Below are positions 1-8,129 of a stretch of 64,000 bases of DNA, one piece after another. Source of the stretch: Betaproteobacteria bacterium UKL13-2 (GTDB lineage Bacteria > Pseudomonadota > Gammaproteobacteria > Burkholderiales > Usitatibacteraceae); assembly GCA_001602455.1 (NCBI GenBank), contig CP012157.1:2661733-2725732 (forward strand), given 5' to 3'. The notes beneath the pieces were generated by a model that did not search any database, was not told the origin of the DNA, and saw only the letters and a list, made by a program, of their open reading frames with translations. Made by a program: the position numbers and the translations under genes. Position 1 is the first letter of the stretch. Each line of letters starts with the position of its first letter.

Positions 1-1
1 A

Positions 2-835
2 GACGATAGCGAGAGACTCCACTTTCGAACCATCTGGATTTCCGACATTCACCTTGGCACAACAGGCTGCCAAGCCGAGCTCCTGCTTGAATTTCTCAAG
101 CACACTGAATCAAAGAACCTGTTTCTCGTCGGCGACATCATCGACGGCTGGCAGCTCGCGAGACGCTGGTACTGGCATCGTCATCACAATGATGTAGTAC
201 AGAAAATACTGCGTAAAGCGCGCAAAGGCACCCGTGTCGTGTACGTCGCCGGAAATCACGACGAATTCGCACGCCATTTTTTAGGGCTGGCATTCGGTGA
301 TATCGATATCGTGGACGAAGTCATTCACACGACTGCCGCCGGAAAGCGTCTCCTTGTACTGCATGGCGATCAGTTTGACGCGGTAGTACAAAGCGCAAAG
401 TGGCTCGCGCACCTCGGGGATGTGCTTTACGGAATATCAATCGAACTCAATCGAATGCTCAATCGCGTTCGGAGCCGATTCGGTCTTCGTTATTGGTCAC
501 TCTCGCAGTACCTGAAGCACAAAGTAAAGAATGCAGTGAGTTACATTAACGCATTCGAAGAAGCGGTGGCGCGCGAGGCGCGGCGTCGACAGCTCGATGG
601 CGTGGTGTGCGGCCACATCCATCGGCCGGAGATTCGTGAAATCGACGGAATTACTTACTGCAACGATGGCGATTGGGTCGAAAGCTTGTCAGCGCTCGTC
701 GAAACGCATGAAGGCGAATTGCGATTGCTTACTTGGCTTGATGTCGAGAACTGGCGAAATGCCAAGGCGCCCAATCCGTCGCACGAAGAAAACGAAAACG
801 CCCCGGCCATTGCACCCATGCCGGTCGCAATCTAA
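2..835 (+). CDS. PlcP-like metallophosphoesterase, 5' end outside window
   Basis: Calcineurin-type metallophosphoesterase of the COG2908 group (LpxH/PlcP-like). The reading frame is open from base 2, so the start lies upstream. Visible metal-binding motifs in order are SDIHLG, GDIID, GNHDE, LHGDQFD and GHIHRPE. The C-terminal CNDGDWVES block is typical of PlcP-type proteins more than of classical LpxH. PlcP enzymes remove phosphate-containing head groups from phospholipids during phosphate starvation, giving diacylglycerol for glycolipid synthesis. The position directly upstream of pstSCAB and near a GT4 glycosyltransferase supports that role. LpxH activity (lipid A synthesis) is the alternative and cannot be excluded from sequence alone. 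Confidence 0.8.
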   Translation, partial: DDSERLHFRTIWISDIHLGTTGCQAELLLEFLKHTESKNLFLVGDIIDGWQLARRWYWHRHHNDVVQKILRKARKGTRVVYVAGNHDEFARHFLGLAFGDIDIVDEVIHTTAAGKRLLVLHGDQFDAVVQSAKWLAHLGDVLYGISIELNRMLNRVRSRFGLRYWSLSQYLKHKVKNAVSYINAFEEAVAREARRRQLDGVVCGHIHRPEIREIDGITYCNDGDWVESLSALVETHEGELRLLTWLDVENWRNAKAPNPSHEENENAPAIAPMPVAI

Positions 836-978
836 CCGCGCAATGGGCGGCGCGAAAAAGTGGACTTAACCTTGGGCGCGTTCGAAACGCGGGCATACCT
901 TGATCAGACAACATTCATAAATTATTGTTACTAAAAGATATTTCTAAAAATTTCACCAATTAAGCAAGGAGCCTATCG

Positions 979-1012
979 TTGTCACATGATCGTCACATTG
1001 CCTACCTAAAGT
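979..1012 (+). promoter_or_regulatory. Pho box and -10 element upstream of pstS
   Basis: Two direct heptamers, TTGTCAC (979-985) and TCGTCAC (990-996), start 11 bases apart, which is the PhoB half-site spacing. After exactly 10 bases comes TAAAGT (1007-1012), a plausible -10. PhoB boxes replace the -35 element. The pstS start codon is 71 bases further on. Confidence 0.85.
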
Positions 1013-1083
1013 ACTAAAACTCAAAAAAGATGCCTTATCGGCACACAGGGGTTCACAAATTTCACATGTATGGAGCAAATCTA

Positions 1084-2127
1084 ATGAAGCTACAGACCGT
1101 TTTGACTAGTGCAACCGCCGCCCTCGGGTTGGCTTTTGCCAGTTTGGCATCAGCCGTCGATATCACCGGTGCGGGTGCGACTTTCCCCTTCCCAATTTAT
1201 GCCAAGTGGGCCGAAGACTACAAAAAGGCATCCGGCCAGAACATGAACTATCAGTCGATTGGCTCCGGCGCGGGTATCCGTCAAATTCAAGCCAAAACAG
1301 TCGACTTCGGCGCCTCCGATGCACCGCTCACCGTTGAACAACTCGATAAAGACGGCCTGATTCAGTTCCCCGCAATCATTGGCGGCGTGGTTCCGGTCGT
1401 AAACATCGAGGGTGTCGCCCCTGGCGCGATGAAACTCACGGGCGCGGTACTGGCTGATATCTACCTTGGCAAGATCAAGACCTGGAATGATGCAGCGATC
1501 ACCGCCCTGAACCCAACGCTCAAGCTTCCAGCGGACCCAATCACCGTCGTCCGTCGTTCTGACGGTTCGGGCACCACTTTTTTGTTTGTTGACTATTTGT
1601 CCAAGGTAAGCCCAGAGTGGAAAACAAAGGTTGGCGTCGGCAATGCGGTGTCGTGGCCAGAAGGTGTAGGCGGCAAGGGTAATGAAGGCGTGTCCGCTTA
1701 TGTGCAGCGTATTAAGGGTTCCATCGGCTATGTTGAATATGCGTATGCCAAGAAAAACAAAATGTCGCACACACAGGTAAGGAACCGTGATGGCAATTTC
1801 GTTCAGCCAGACGATGAGACCTTCAAGGCAGCCGCCGCAAACGCTGACTGGGCAAAGGCACCAGGTATGTATCTGGTGTTGACGGATCAGCCGGGTCAAG
1901 ACAGCTACCCGATTACTGGTGCCTCTTTCATCATGATGCACAAAGCACAAGCGAACGCCGAAAAAGCACTGGCCGTGATGAAGTTTTTTGACTACGCATT
2001 CACCAACGGTGACAAAGCAGCAACGGAGCTCGAGTATGTTCCAATGCCGAAGAACGTAACTGCGATGATCCGCAACGTGTGGAAAAATGAAATCAAGGGT
2101 CCGAACGGCCAAGCGATCTGGAAGTAA
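1084..2127 (+). CDS. pstS: Phosphate ABC transporter, periplasmic phosphate-binding protein PstS
   Basis: High-affinity phosphate-binding protein that feeds the PstCA channel. A Sec signal peptide covers about residues 1-23 (MKLQTV...ASLASA). The mature N-terminus has the family hallmark GAGATFPFPIY, followed by SIGSGAGIRQ and the phosphate loop RSDGSGTT. The start at 1084 is chosen because GGAG (1072-1075) lies 8 bases upstream and the signal peptide begins there; the frame stays open 18 codons further up. Length of 347 residues is normal. It is preceded by a Pho box and followed by a terminator-like hairpin before pstC, which fits the usual excess of PstS over the membrane parts. Confidence 0.97.
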   Translation: MKLQTVLTSATAALGLAFASLASAVDITGAGATFPFPIYAKWAEDYKKASGQNMNYQSIGSGAGIRQIQAKTVDFGASDAPLTVEQLDKDGLIQFPAIIGGVVPVVNIEGVAPGAMKLTGAVLADIYLGKIKTWNDAAITALNPTLKLPADPITVVRRSDGSGTTFLFVDYLSKVSPEWKTKVGVGNAVSWPEGVGGKGNEGVSAYVQRIKGSIGYVEYAYAKKNKMSHTQVRNRDGNFVQPDDETFKAAAANADWAKAPGMYLVLTDQPGQDSYPITGASFIMMHKAQANAEKALAVMKFFDYAFTNGDKAATELEYVPMPKNVTAMIRNVWKNEIKGPNGQAIWK

Positions 2128-2140
2128 CTCGCAAACTGAA

Positions 2141-2176
2141 GGGGTCGTCACGCAAATCGCGGACGGCCCCTTTTTT
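2141..2176 (+). terminator. Hairpin with U-run between pstS and pstC
   Basis: GGGGTCGTC at 2141-2149 pairs with GACGGCCCC (2162-2170) including one G-T pair, and six T follow. It is a Rho-independent terminator that probably works as an attenuator, giving more pstS than pstCAB mRNA. Confidence 0.8.
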
Positions 2177-2216
2177 CTTCGCTTAGCATCCGCTGCCGTT
2201 AAAATAAGGAATTGCA

Positions 2217-3245
2217 ATGAGCCTCACTGAAGCGGGACTTGTGGTTGGCGAATCCAAGCGAGAGACATACGTGTCAACAGAACAAATACAAAAAAATATT
2301 GCGGCGCGTCTCGCGAGGCAACGAATTCAAGATGCGGCTTTTCGAAAAGTTACGCTAGGGTTTTCTCTTTTTGTTCTCGCCCTGCTTGCGGCCATCATTT
2401 TTTCTCTAGTCGTGGGGGCTTACCCAGTATTTGAAAAGTCAGGGTTTGGCTTTCTAACGAGCCGGGAATGGAATCCAGTCACCAATGATTTCGGCGCTCT
2501 GAACGCCATCTATGGTACGGTTGTCACGTCCATCATTGCGCTCCTGATCGCGTTTCCAGTTAGTTTTGGGATCGCCATCTTTCTCACTGAACTATGCCCG
2601 GGCTGGCTGAAACGACCACTCGGCACTGCAATCGAGCTACTGGCGGCGATTCCATCCATCATCTACGGGATGTGGGGACTGTTTGTTTTTGCCCCCCTGT
2701 TCGGTCAGTACGTTCAGCCACTACTGACCAAGTACCTCGGGGGTGTGCCGATTCTTGGTGCCTTGTTTCAAGGTGCGCCAATGGGTATCGGAATGCTTTC
2801 GGCTGGGATTATTTTGGCGGTGATGGTCATTCCGTTTATCGCATCCGTGATGCGCGACGTGTTTGAAATCGTGCCACCCGTGTTGAAGGAATCTGCTTAT
2901 GGCCTAGGCGCCACGACATGGGAAGTGGTTCGCAATATCGTATTGCCATATACCAAGGCCGGTGTCGTTGGCGGCACCATGCTGGGGCTGGGACGTGCGC
3001 TCGGCGAAACAATGGCTGTCACGTTTGTGATCGGTAACACCCCAAAAATTGCAGCATCACTATTCGAACCCGGCGCGTCCATTGCATCGACAATCGCAAA
3101 TGAATTTGCGGAAGCTGGCGATGGCGGACATATATCAGCCCTAATCGCCATCGGGCTCATTCTGTTTATCATCACACTCATCGTCTTGTCCTTGGCAAAG
3201 CTACTGTTACTGCAATTGGCAAAAGGCGAAGGAGCACGCACATGA
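2217..3245 (+). CDS. pstC: Phosphate ABC transporter permease PstC
   Basis: Inner-membrane permease of the Pst phosphate importer. It is 342 residues long with about six hydrophobic segments. The BPD-transport signature is visible in the stretch with [20 protein letters not shown] cytoplasmic N-terminus of about 45 residues ([13 protein letters not shown]...) precedes the first membrane segment, as is common in PstC. AAGGA stands 7 bases before the ATG. The gene overlaps pstA by 4 bases (ATGA at 3242-3245), so the two are translationally coupled. Confidence 0.96.
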   Translation: MSLTEAGLVVGESKRETYVSTEQIQKNIAARLARQRIQDAAFRKVTLGFSLFVLALLAAIIFSLVVGAYPVFEKSGFGFLTSREWNPVTNDFGALNAIYGTVVTSIIALLIAFPVSFGIAIFLTELCPGWLKRPLGTAIELLAAIPSIIYGMWGLFVFAPLFGQYVQPLLTKYLGGVPILGALFQGAPMGIGMLSAGIILAVMVIPFIASVMRDVFEIVPPVLKESAYGLGATTWEVVRNIVLPYTKAGVVGGTMLGLGRALGETMAVTFVIGNTPKIAASLFEPGASIASTIANEFAEAGDGGHISALIAIGLILFIITLIVLSLAKLLLLQLAKGEGART

Positions 3246-4096
3246 GCCAGCAAGCAGAATCAACACTCTATCGGCGCCGCATCATGATCAACCGCGTAGC
3301 GCTGACGCTTTCACTCGTGGCAATGGCTGCCGGTATGGTGTTTCTGCTTTGGATTCTGGCGACGCTGGTGGTAAAAGGCGTTGGTGGACTCAACCTTGCC
3401 GTTTTCACACAAACAACACCCCCGCCAGGAAGCGCTGGCGGATTGTTAAACGCCATTTTTGGTAGTGTTGTCATGGTCGGGATTGGAACGCTAATCGCCA
3501 CACCAGTTGGTATCTTGGCGGGCGTTTATCTCGCTGAATTCGGCAAATCAGGCTGGATTGCACCGACCACGCGATTCGTGAATGACATTTTGTTGTCAGC
3601 CCCATCGATTATCGTCGGCCTATTCGTCTATACCGTCTATGTCGCACACGTGAAGCATTTCTCTGCATGGGCGGGTGCTTTCGCGCTTGCAATTATTGCG
3701 GTGCCCGTAATTGTGCGAACAACGGAGACAATGCTGTTACTCGTCCCCAATAGTCTGCGTGAAGCCGCTTCCGCACTCGGTGCCCCCGAGTGGAAAGTGG
3801 TGACCATGGTTGCATTGCGCGCCGTGCGCAGCGGTGTGATCACTGGCATCTTGCTCGCGGTGGCTCGTATCAGCGGAGAGACTGCGCCGCTTTTGTTCAC
3901 TGCCCTCAACAATCAATTCTGGAGTAGTAATCTCAACGCACCGATGGCAAATCTTCCAGTTGTCATTTTTCAATTTGCGATGAGCCCATTTGAAAATTGG
4001 GTTGAACTTGCTTGGGCTGGCGCGATGCTCATCACCTTCTCAGTACTTGCAATCAACATTGTCACCCGTGTCGTATTCCGTCAACGCGGCAACTAA
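3242..4096 (+). CDS. pstA: Phosphate ABC transporter permease PstA
   Basis: Second permease subunit of the Pst importer, 284 residues with about six membrane segments. Family motifs include [15 protein letters not shown] and the EAA-type loop around [14 protein letters not shown], followed by [13 protein letters not shown]. It starts inside the last codons of pstC and ends 14 bases before pstB. This order (S-C-A-B) is the standard operon. No phoU follows pstB here. Confidence 0.96.
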   Translation: MSQQAESTLYRRRIMINRVALTLSLVAMAAGMVFLLWILATLVVKGVGGLNLAVFTQTTPPPGSAGGLLNAIFGSVVMVGIGTLIATPVGILAGVYLAEFGKSGWIAPTTRFVNDILLSAPSIIVGLFVYTVYVAHVKHFSAWAGAFALAIIAVPVIVRTTETMLLLVPNSLREAASALGAPEWKVVTMVALRAVRSGVITGILLAVARISGETAPLLFTALNNQFWSSNLNAPMANLPVVIFQFAMSPFENWVELAWAGAMLITFSVLAINIVTRVVFRQRGN

Positions 4097-4110
4097 TTTA
4101 CGAGATCATC

Positions 4111-4905
4111 ATGAACGCCGTCTTGCAATCCTCCGACATCCTAATCAACGCACCGTCGAAAATCTCGGTTCGCAATCTTAATTTTTTTTATGGCAGCTTT
4201 CAGGGCCTAAAGAATATCAATCTTGAAATTTTGGATCGTCGCGTGACGGCTTTTATTGGCCCGTCAGGGTGTGGTAAGTCCACTCTACTGCGCACGTTAA
4301 ATCGGATGTACGACCTGTATCCGGGTCAGCGTGCGGAAGGCGAGATCATTATGAACGGCAAGAACGTTCTAGATAAATCCCAAGATCTCAACTTGCTTCG
4401 CGCCAAAGTAGGCATGGTGTTCCAGAAGCCAACACCCTTCCCGATGTCGATCTACGACAACATCGCCTTCGGCGTAAAACTCTATGAGTCACTCTCGAAA
4501 GCGGAAATGGACGAGCGTGTTGAGTGGGCGCTGAACAAAGCTGCGATCTGGGGCGAGGTCAAGGACAAACTGAAGCAGAGCGGCCTTTCGCTATCAGGTG
4601 GGCAACAACAACGCCTCTGCATTGCGCGTGCAGTTGCCGTGAAACCCGAAGTTGTGTTGCTGGACGAGCCAACTTCGGCCCTGGACCCTATTTCAACCGC
4701 AAAGGTTGAAGAGCTACTGCATGAATTAAAAACCGAATACACCATTGCGATCGTGACGCACAACATGCAGCAGGCCGCCCGCGTTTCTGACTTTACGGCC
4801 TATATGTACCTAGGCGACCTCGTTGAGTACGGCATTACCGACGAGCTATTCATCAAACCGAAAAGGAAAGAAACCGAAGACTACATCACAGGTCGATTCG
4901 GCTAA
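4111..4905 (+). CDS. pstB: Phosphate ABC transporter ATP-binding protein PstB
   Basis: ATPase subunit of the phosphate importer, 264 residues. Walker A is GPSGCGKST, the signature is LSGGQQQR, Walker B is [12 protein letters not shown], and the H-loop is VTHNMQQA. The start at 4111 (MNAVLQ) is preferred over the longer open frame from 4012, which lies entirely within pstA. The stop codon TAA is followed immediately by a copy of the dispersed repeat family (CCTGAAT core). No phoU gene is present after it. Confidence 0.96.
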   Translation: MNAVLQSSDILINAPSKISVRNLNFFYGSFQGLKNINLEILDRRVTAFIGPSGCGKSTLLRTLNRMYDLYPGQRAEGEIIMNGKNVLDKSQDLNLLRAKVGMVFQKPTPFPMSIYDNIAFGVKLYESLSKAEMDERVEWALNKAAIWGEVKDKLKQSGLSLSGGQQQRLCIARAVAVKPEVVLLDEPTSALDPISTAKVEELLHELKTEYTIAIVTHNMQQAARVSDFTAYMYLGDLVEYGITDELFIKPKRKETEDYITGRFG

Positions 4906-5000
4906 CCTGAATATTTCACCGCACGCCGGCTGCTTCTCCCCTGCTTCTCCCCTGCTTCGCAGCACGTTGCCCTCTGAATGATTGGCAAACCGGCTTAGGC
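4903..5000. repeat. Dispersed intergenic repeat, copy A
   Basis: Starts at the pstB stop codon: TAA then CCTGAATATTTCACCG, then a GC-rich stretch ending in GCTTCGCAGCA, then TTGCCCTCTGAATGATTGGC and AAACCGG. It shares these blocks in the same order with copies at 5965, 56546 and 62030. It contains a short internal tandem duplication (CTGCTTCTCC twice, about 4930-4951). Confidence 0.75.
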
Positions 5001-5073
5001 CGGTGTCTGTTCGATGATCGCAACTTTGGTAGCGCTTCCTTGATCGGGCGACCTCGCGTTATCTCTTCCGACG

Positions 5074-5958
5074 CTATTTTGTTGATTGCTTGGGCGAGGC
5101 AACGAGATGCCGCCTGTTCAACCACACCGTTACGATACTTGCCGTTACAAACATAACGAAGGAATAGATCGCTGCAGGGATGGCATACGTCCCATCCTCA
5201 AGAATGTTAATGGCAATGAACATTGCAAGCGCCGCATTATGAATCCCGACCTCCATCGAGACTGCGATGGCCTGTGCGGAAGATAAACCGACTATGCGTG
5301 GCAAACAGTAGCCCAAGGACATTGAAAGTAGATTAAAGGCGACACACGCCATGCCAATCGTGGGCGCATGTTCGACGAGAACTTGGCTATTTTTCCAAAT
5401 TGCGATGGCGCTGAATACGGCCAGCACGAGCACCGAGATTCCCCTCACCCATTTCTCGGCCTCGATGGCTATCCGCAGCGCGTGGTGACGAACCAACATC
5501 CCTAATGTCACTGGCAACAGCACGACCAATGTGACCTCAAATATCTTGCCAAACGGCGGCGGTACGGTCTGACCGCCCGCCTTAAAGTAAGCAAATGACA
5601 GCCACACAATCAATGGAAGCGATACCAGCGCGAGGACACTGTTAATCGCCGTTAAGGTAATGTTCAGCGCAAGATCACCATGCGCGAGGTGACTAAAGAT
5701 ATTTGCCGAGGCTCCGCCAGGTGCGGCGGCCAACAACATCATGCCGATGGCCAGATCTGGGGGCAGATTGAATACCCGGCAAACCACCGCACACAAAAAC
5801 GTCAGCGCAATTGTTTGCGCAAATAAGCCGACCAAGACCGCCTTGGGCATATGAATAACGCGGCGAAAATCGGCTGCTGTCAGCGACAACCCGAGGCCGA
5901 ACATGATGAGCGCCAACGCTGCTGGTAGAAGGATGTTGGTAACAACGGAGCCTTCCAC
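5074..5958 (-). CDS. Bile acid:sodium symporter family (BASS) transporter
   Basis: Integral membrane transporter of the BASS/SBF family, 294 residues with about nine or ten hydrophobic segments. Family features are the N-terminal PAALALIMFGLGLSL, the AAAPGGASANIFSHLAHGD loop (sodium-site region) and the late motif MEVGIHNAALAMFIA. Substrate cannot be told from sequence; members carry bile acids, pyruvate, pantothenate and other organic anions. It lies downstream of the GT4 gene on the same strand, with a repeat copy between them, so it may be cotranscribed with it. Confidence 0.88.
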   Translation of the reverse strand: MEGSVVTNILLPAALALIMFGLGLSLTAADFRRVIHMPKAVLVGLFAQTIALTFLCAVVCRVFNLPPDLAIGMMLLAAAPGGASANIFSHLAHGDLALNITLTAINSVLALVSLPLIVWLSFAYFKAGGQTVPPPFGKIFEVTLVVLLPVTLGMLVRHHALRIAIEAEKWVRGISVLVLAVFSAIAIWKNSQVLVEHAPTIGMACVAFNLLSMSLGYCLPRIVGLSSAQAIAVSMEVGIHNAALAMFIAINILEDGTYAIPAAIYSFVMFVTASIVTVWLNRRHLVASPKQSTK

Positions 5959-5964
5959 TCGGAT

Positions 5965-6105
5965 CTAGCCTGAGTATTTCATGGGTCGCTCGCTGCGTCG
6001 AAGCAGGTTGCCTCTGAACGATTGGCAAACCAGTTTAGATCGTTCCGCTTTTGCGGTGGATTTTGGTCTGCACGTTCGATCACCAACATGATACGCTTCG
6101 GCGAT
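5965..6105. repeat. Dispersed intergenic repeat, copy B
   Basis: CTAGCCTGAGTATTTCATGG head, then CGCTGCGTCGAAGCAGGTTG, CCTCTGAACGATTGGCAAAC, ATCGTTCCG and TTTTGCGGTGGAT. It fills the gap between the BASS gene and the GT4 gene. Same block order as copies A, F and H. Confidence 0.8.
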
Positions 6106-7365
6106 TTACGCTGATGCATTACCAGCATGTGGCACCAGAATTTCCCGCGGTGCCGGACTGGTCTGGGCGGCCTGGTGAAACACCGCCTCAAGATCACTCA
6201 CCAAGCGCTCCCAATCGAGGCTCTCGGCCACTATCCTCGCCGCCATGCCGATCGCTTTTGCGTTGGGCCAGTCGCGGGCAATCGTTGCTGCAGAGGTCAC
6301 AAATGCGTCCGTGTTGTTGTACGGAACCAAATAACCACTCTCGCCTTGCCGAATCAGTTGTGACGCGGCCGCGTAGTCATACGCCAAGACGGTCAAGCCG
6401 CTCGCCATCGCCTCCGGCGTGACATTACCAAATGTCTCCGTAATGCTAGGGAACAGGAAGATGTCCCCAGACGCATAGTGCCGTGCTAAATCCTCACCGC
6501 GCTGCAAGCCAGCAAACACGACTCCGGGAATCTGTGTCTCCAATTCTTGGCGTGCAGGTCCATCACCGACGAGTACCAGCTTGATCTCTGGCCTGACAAC
6601 ACGCATCGCCTCATAGGCTGCAACCAGTGTACGTAGATTCTTTTCCGACGCTAGCCGACCAACATAGAGAGCAACTGGCGTCACGTCTGTCGCACCCCAT
6701 GACCGCCTCAGTTGTACGTCTCGCTTTGTAGGCGAGAAAAGTCGAGTATCGACGCCACGCGAGACCACACGCAGGTTTTGGAAGCCAACCTGCTGCAATT
6801 CCCGGCGAAGCGATTCGGTTGGCACCATGGTGCAATGGGTACGGTTGTGAAACTTACGCAGGTAGGCAAAGATTGGTTTCTTGAGCCAGCCGATGCCATA
6901 GTGCCCGCTATAGGCATGGAAATTAGTCCGAAAGTCTGATGTAACAGGAAGCTTAAGCTTAATCGCCGCTTGTAAGGCGGACCAACCTAGCGGGCCTTCG
7001 GTGACGATATGAACGACGTCTGGCCGACGCATACTCCAAAGATGAACCAAGGCGTTTTTTGCCGGTAGCCCCATTTTCAAATGGGGGTAGCGTGGGATCG
7101 GCAAGCCCCGCATCAGCACTTCCTCTTGATCTGCAGCGTCGGTCTTGGTCTGACGAGGACGAATCAGTTGCACGTCGTGGCGGCGTGCGCGCAAGCCATC
7201 AACAAAACGGGAGATCGTCATCGCGACCCCATTGATTTCCGGTGGAAACGTTTCGGTCACCACCGCCAGTCGGAGCGAGCGCTGACGCGCCTGCAATTCG
7301 TCGACAACGATATCTCTTGTCATGAAATCGTTCGGATTAGCCATGACGCCAATATGCGTTGGCAT
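6106..7365 (-). CDS. GT4-family glycosyltransferase, probable glycolipid synthase of the phosphate-stress set
   Basis: Retaining GT-B glycosyltransferase of family GT4, 419 residues. The N-terminal domain begins AVVTETFPPEINGVAMT (nucleotide-sugar family hallmark EINGV); the C-terminal domain has ALYVGRLASEKN, LVLVGDGP and the E-x7-E motif in SITETFGNVTPEAMASG. This subgroup includes SqdX/SQD2-like, MgtA-like and Agt-like enzymes that glycosylate diacylglycerol or related lipids. Pairing with a PlcP-like enzyme and pst genes suggests it makes a phosphorus-free glycolipid. In-frame ATGs at 7344 and 7323 are alternative starts; none has a clear ribosome binding site. Sugar donor unknown. Confidence 0.88.
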   Translation of the reverse strand: MPTHIGVMANPNDFMTRDIVVDELQARQRSLRLAVVTETFPPEINGVAMTISRFVDGLRARRHDVQLIRPRQTKTDAADQEEVLMRGLPIPRYPHLKMGLPAKNALVHLWSMRRPDVVHIVTEGPLGWSALQAAIKLKLPVTSDFRTNFHAYSGHYGIGWLKKPIFAYLRKFHNRTHCTMVPTESLRRELQQVGFQNLRVVSRGVDTRLFSPTKRDVQLRRSWGATDVTPVALYVGRLASEKNLRTLVAAYEAMRVVRPEIKLVLVGDGPARQELETQIPGVVFAGLQRGEDLARHYASGDIFLFPSITETFGNVTPEAMASGLTVLAYDYAAASQLIRQGESGYLVPYNNTDAFVTSAATIARDWPNAKAIGMAARIVAESLDWERLVSDLEAVFHQAAQTSPAPREILVPHAGNASA

Positions 7366-7390
7366 TGCAACGTTTTGATGACAATCCCGT

Positions 7391-7475
7391 GTCAGACGTT
7401 GTCGTCAATGCGTCAATCAACCGTCATACGACGGTCATTGCCTCGTCATGCTAGCTCGTCACCATTCCGTCACCC
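7391..7475 (+). promoter_or_regulatory. PhoB binding array between GT4 gene and DUF962-like gene
   Basis: GTCA occurs at 7391, 7404, 7412, 7423, 7434, 7445, 7458 and 7469. The four at 7412-7445 follow at exactly 11-base steps, and the last two are 11 bases apart, matching PhoB half-site spacing. The repeats read on the plus strand, toward the gene at 7515, but they lie between divergent genes and could serve both. No good -10 follows the last site at the spacing seen at the other Pho boxes. Confidence 0.8.
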
Positions 7476-7514
7476 TGCTGCATTGCCACCTTCACAATCC
7501 ACTTGGGAGATACC

Positions 7515-8129
7515 TTGAAAGAACTACTCCATCAACTCCACATCCAGCGCATGGATGACCATCGCTACTACCACCACAGCCGTATCAATCAATCGCTGCA
7601 TTTGCTCAGCGCCTCCAGCTTTGTGGTGGCCTACGCCCTACTCTTTACCGACCCCGCCATGGCTGCACTGCTGGCATGGTGCGTGGCAATGACGAGTCGT
7701 CAAGCCGGGCACTTCTTTTTTGAGCCAAAGGGTTACGACCACGTTAACCAAGCGACACACGAGCACAAAGAGGACATCAAGGTTGGTTACAACCTGCGCC
7801 GTAAAGTTGTCCTGATGACGCTGTGGGCAGTGTCACCACTGGCCTTGTACTTTGACCCTACACTTTTTGGTAACTTCACGCCCGCAGAATCCACCATGGA
7901 GTTACTGCGTCAAGTCGGCATGATGTGGCTTGCCATCGGTCTCGGTGGATTGGTGTTCCGCGTGGTGCATTTGTTCTTCCTGCGTGATGTTGCGACAGGT
8001 CTCGTTTGGGCACTCAAGATCATCACCGACCCGTTTCACGACATCAAGCTGTACTGGCGCTCGCCTTTTTATCTTTTGCGCGGCCAGCTCATTGATCCAA
8101 TGAACCACACTCAAGTCGGGCACGATTAA
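7515..8129 (+). CDS. DUF962/Mpo1-like membrane protein
   Basis: Membrane protein of 204 residues, histidine-rich, resembling the DUF962 (YGL010w/Mpo1-like) group. Visible hallmarks are H-x3-N-x3-H in HHSRINQSLH and a GHFFFEP motif after the second membrane segment, as in the GH-x-F/Y-E motif of DUF962. Mpo1 of yeast is an iron-dependent dioxygenase acting on 2-hydroxy fatty acids; function here is unknown. The TTG at 7515 is preferred because GGGAG (7505-7509) sits 5 bases upstream; the TTG at 7503 lies upstream of that motif. It sits behind a six-half-site Pho array, so it is probably phosphate regulated. Confidence 0.7.
   Translation: MKELLHQLHIQRMDDHRYYHHSRINQSLHLLSASSFVVAYALLFTDPAMAALLAWCVAMTSRQAGHFFFEPKGYDHVNQATHEHKEDIKVGYNLRRKVVLMTLWAVSPLALYFDPTLFGNFTPAESTMELLRQVGMMWLAIGLGGLVFRVVHLFFLRDVATGLVWALKIITDPFHDIKLYWRSPFYLLRGQLIDPMNHTQVGHD

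Noticed and set aside
1150-2217. 355-codon open frame on the minus strand opposite pstS
   Set aside because: It lies antisense to a clear pstS with signal peptide and motifs; the translation has no known motifs.
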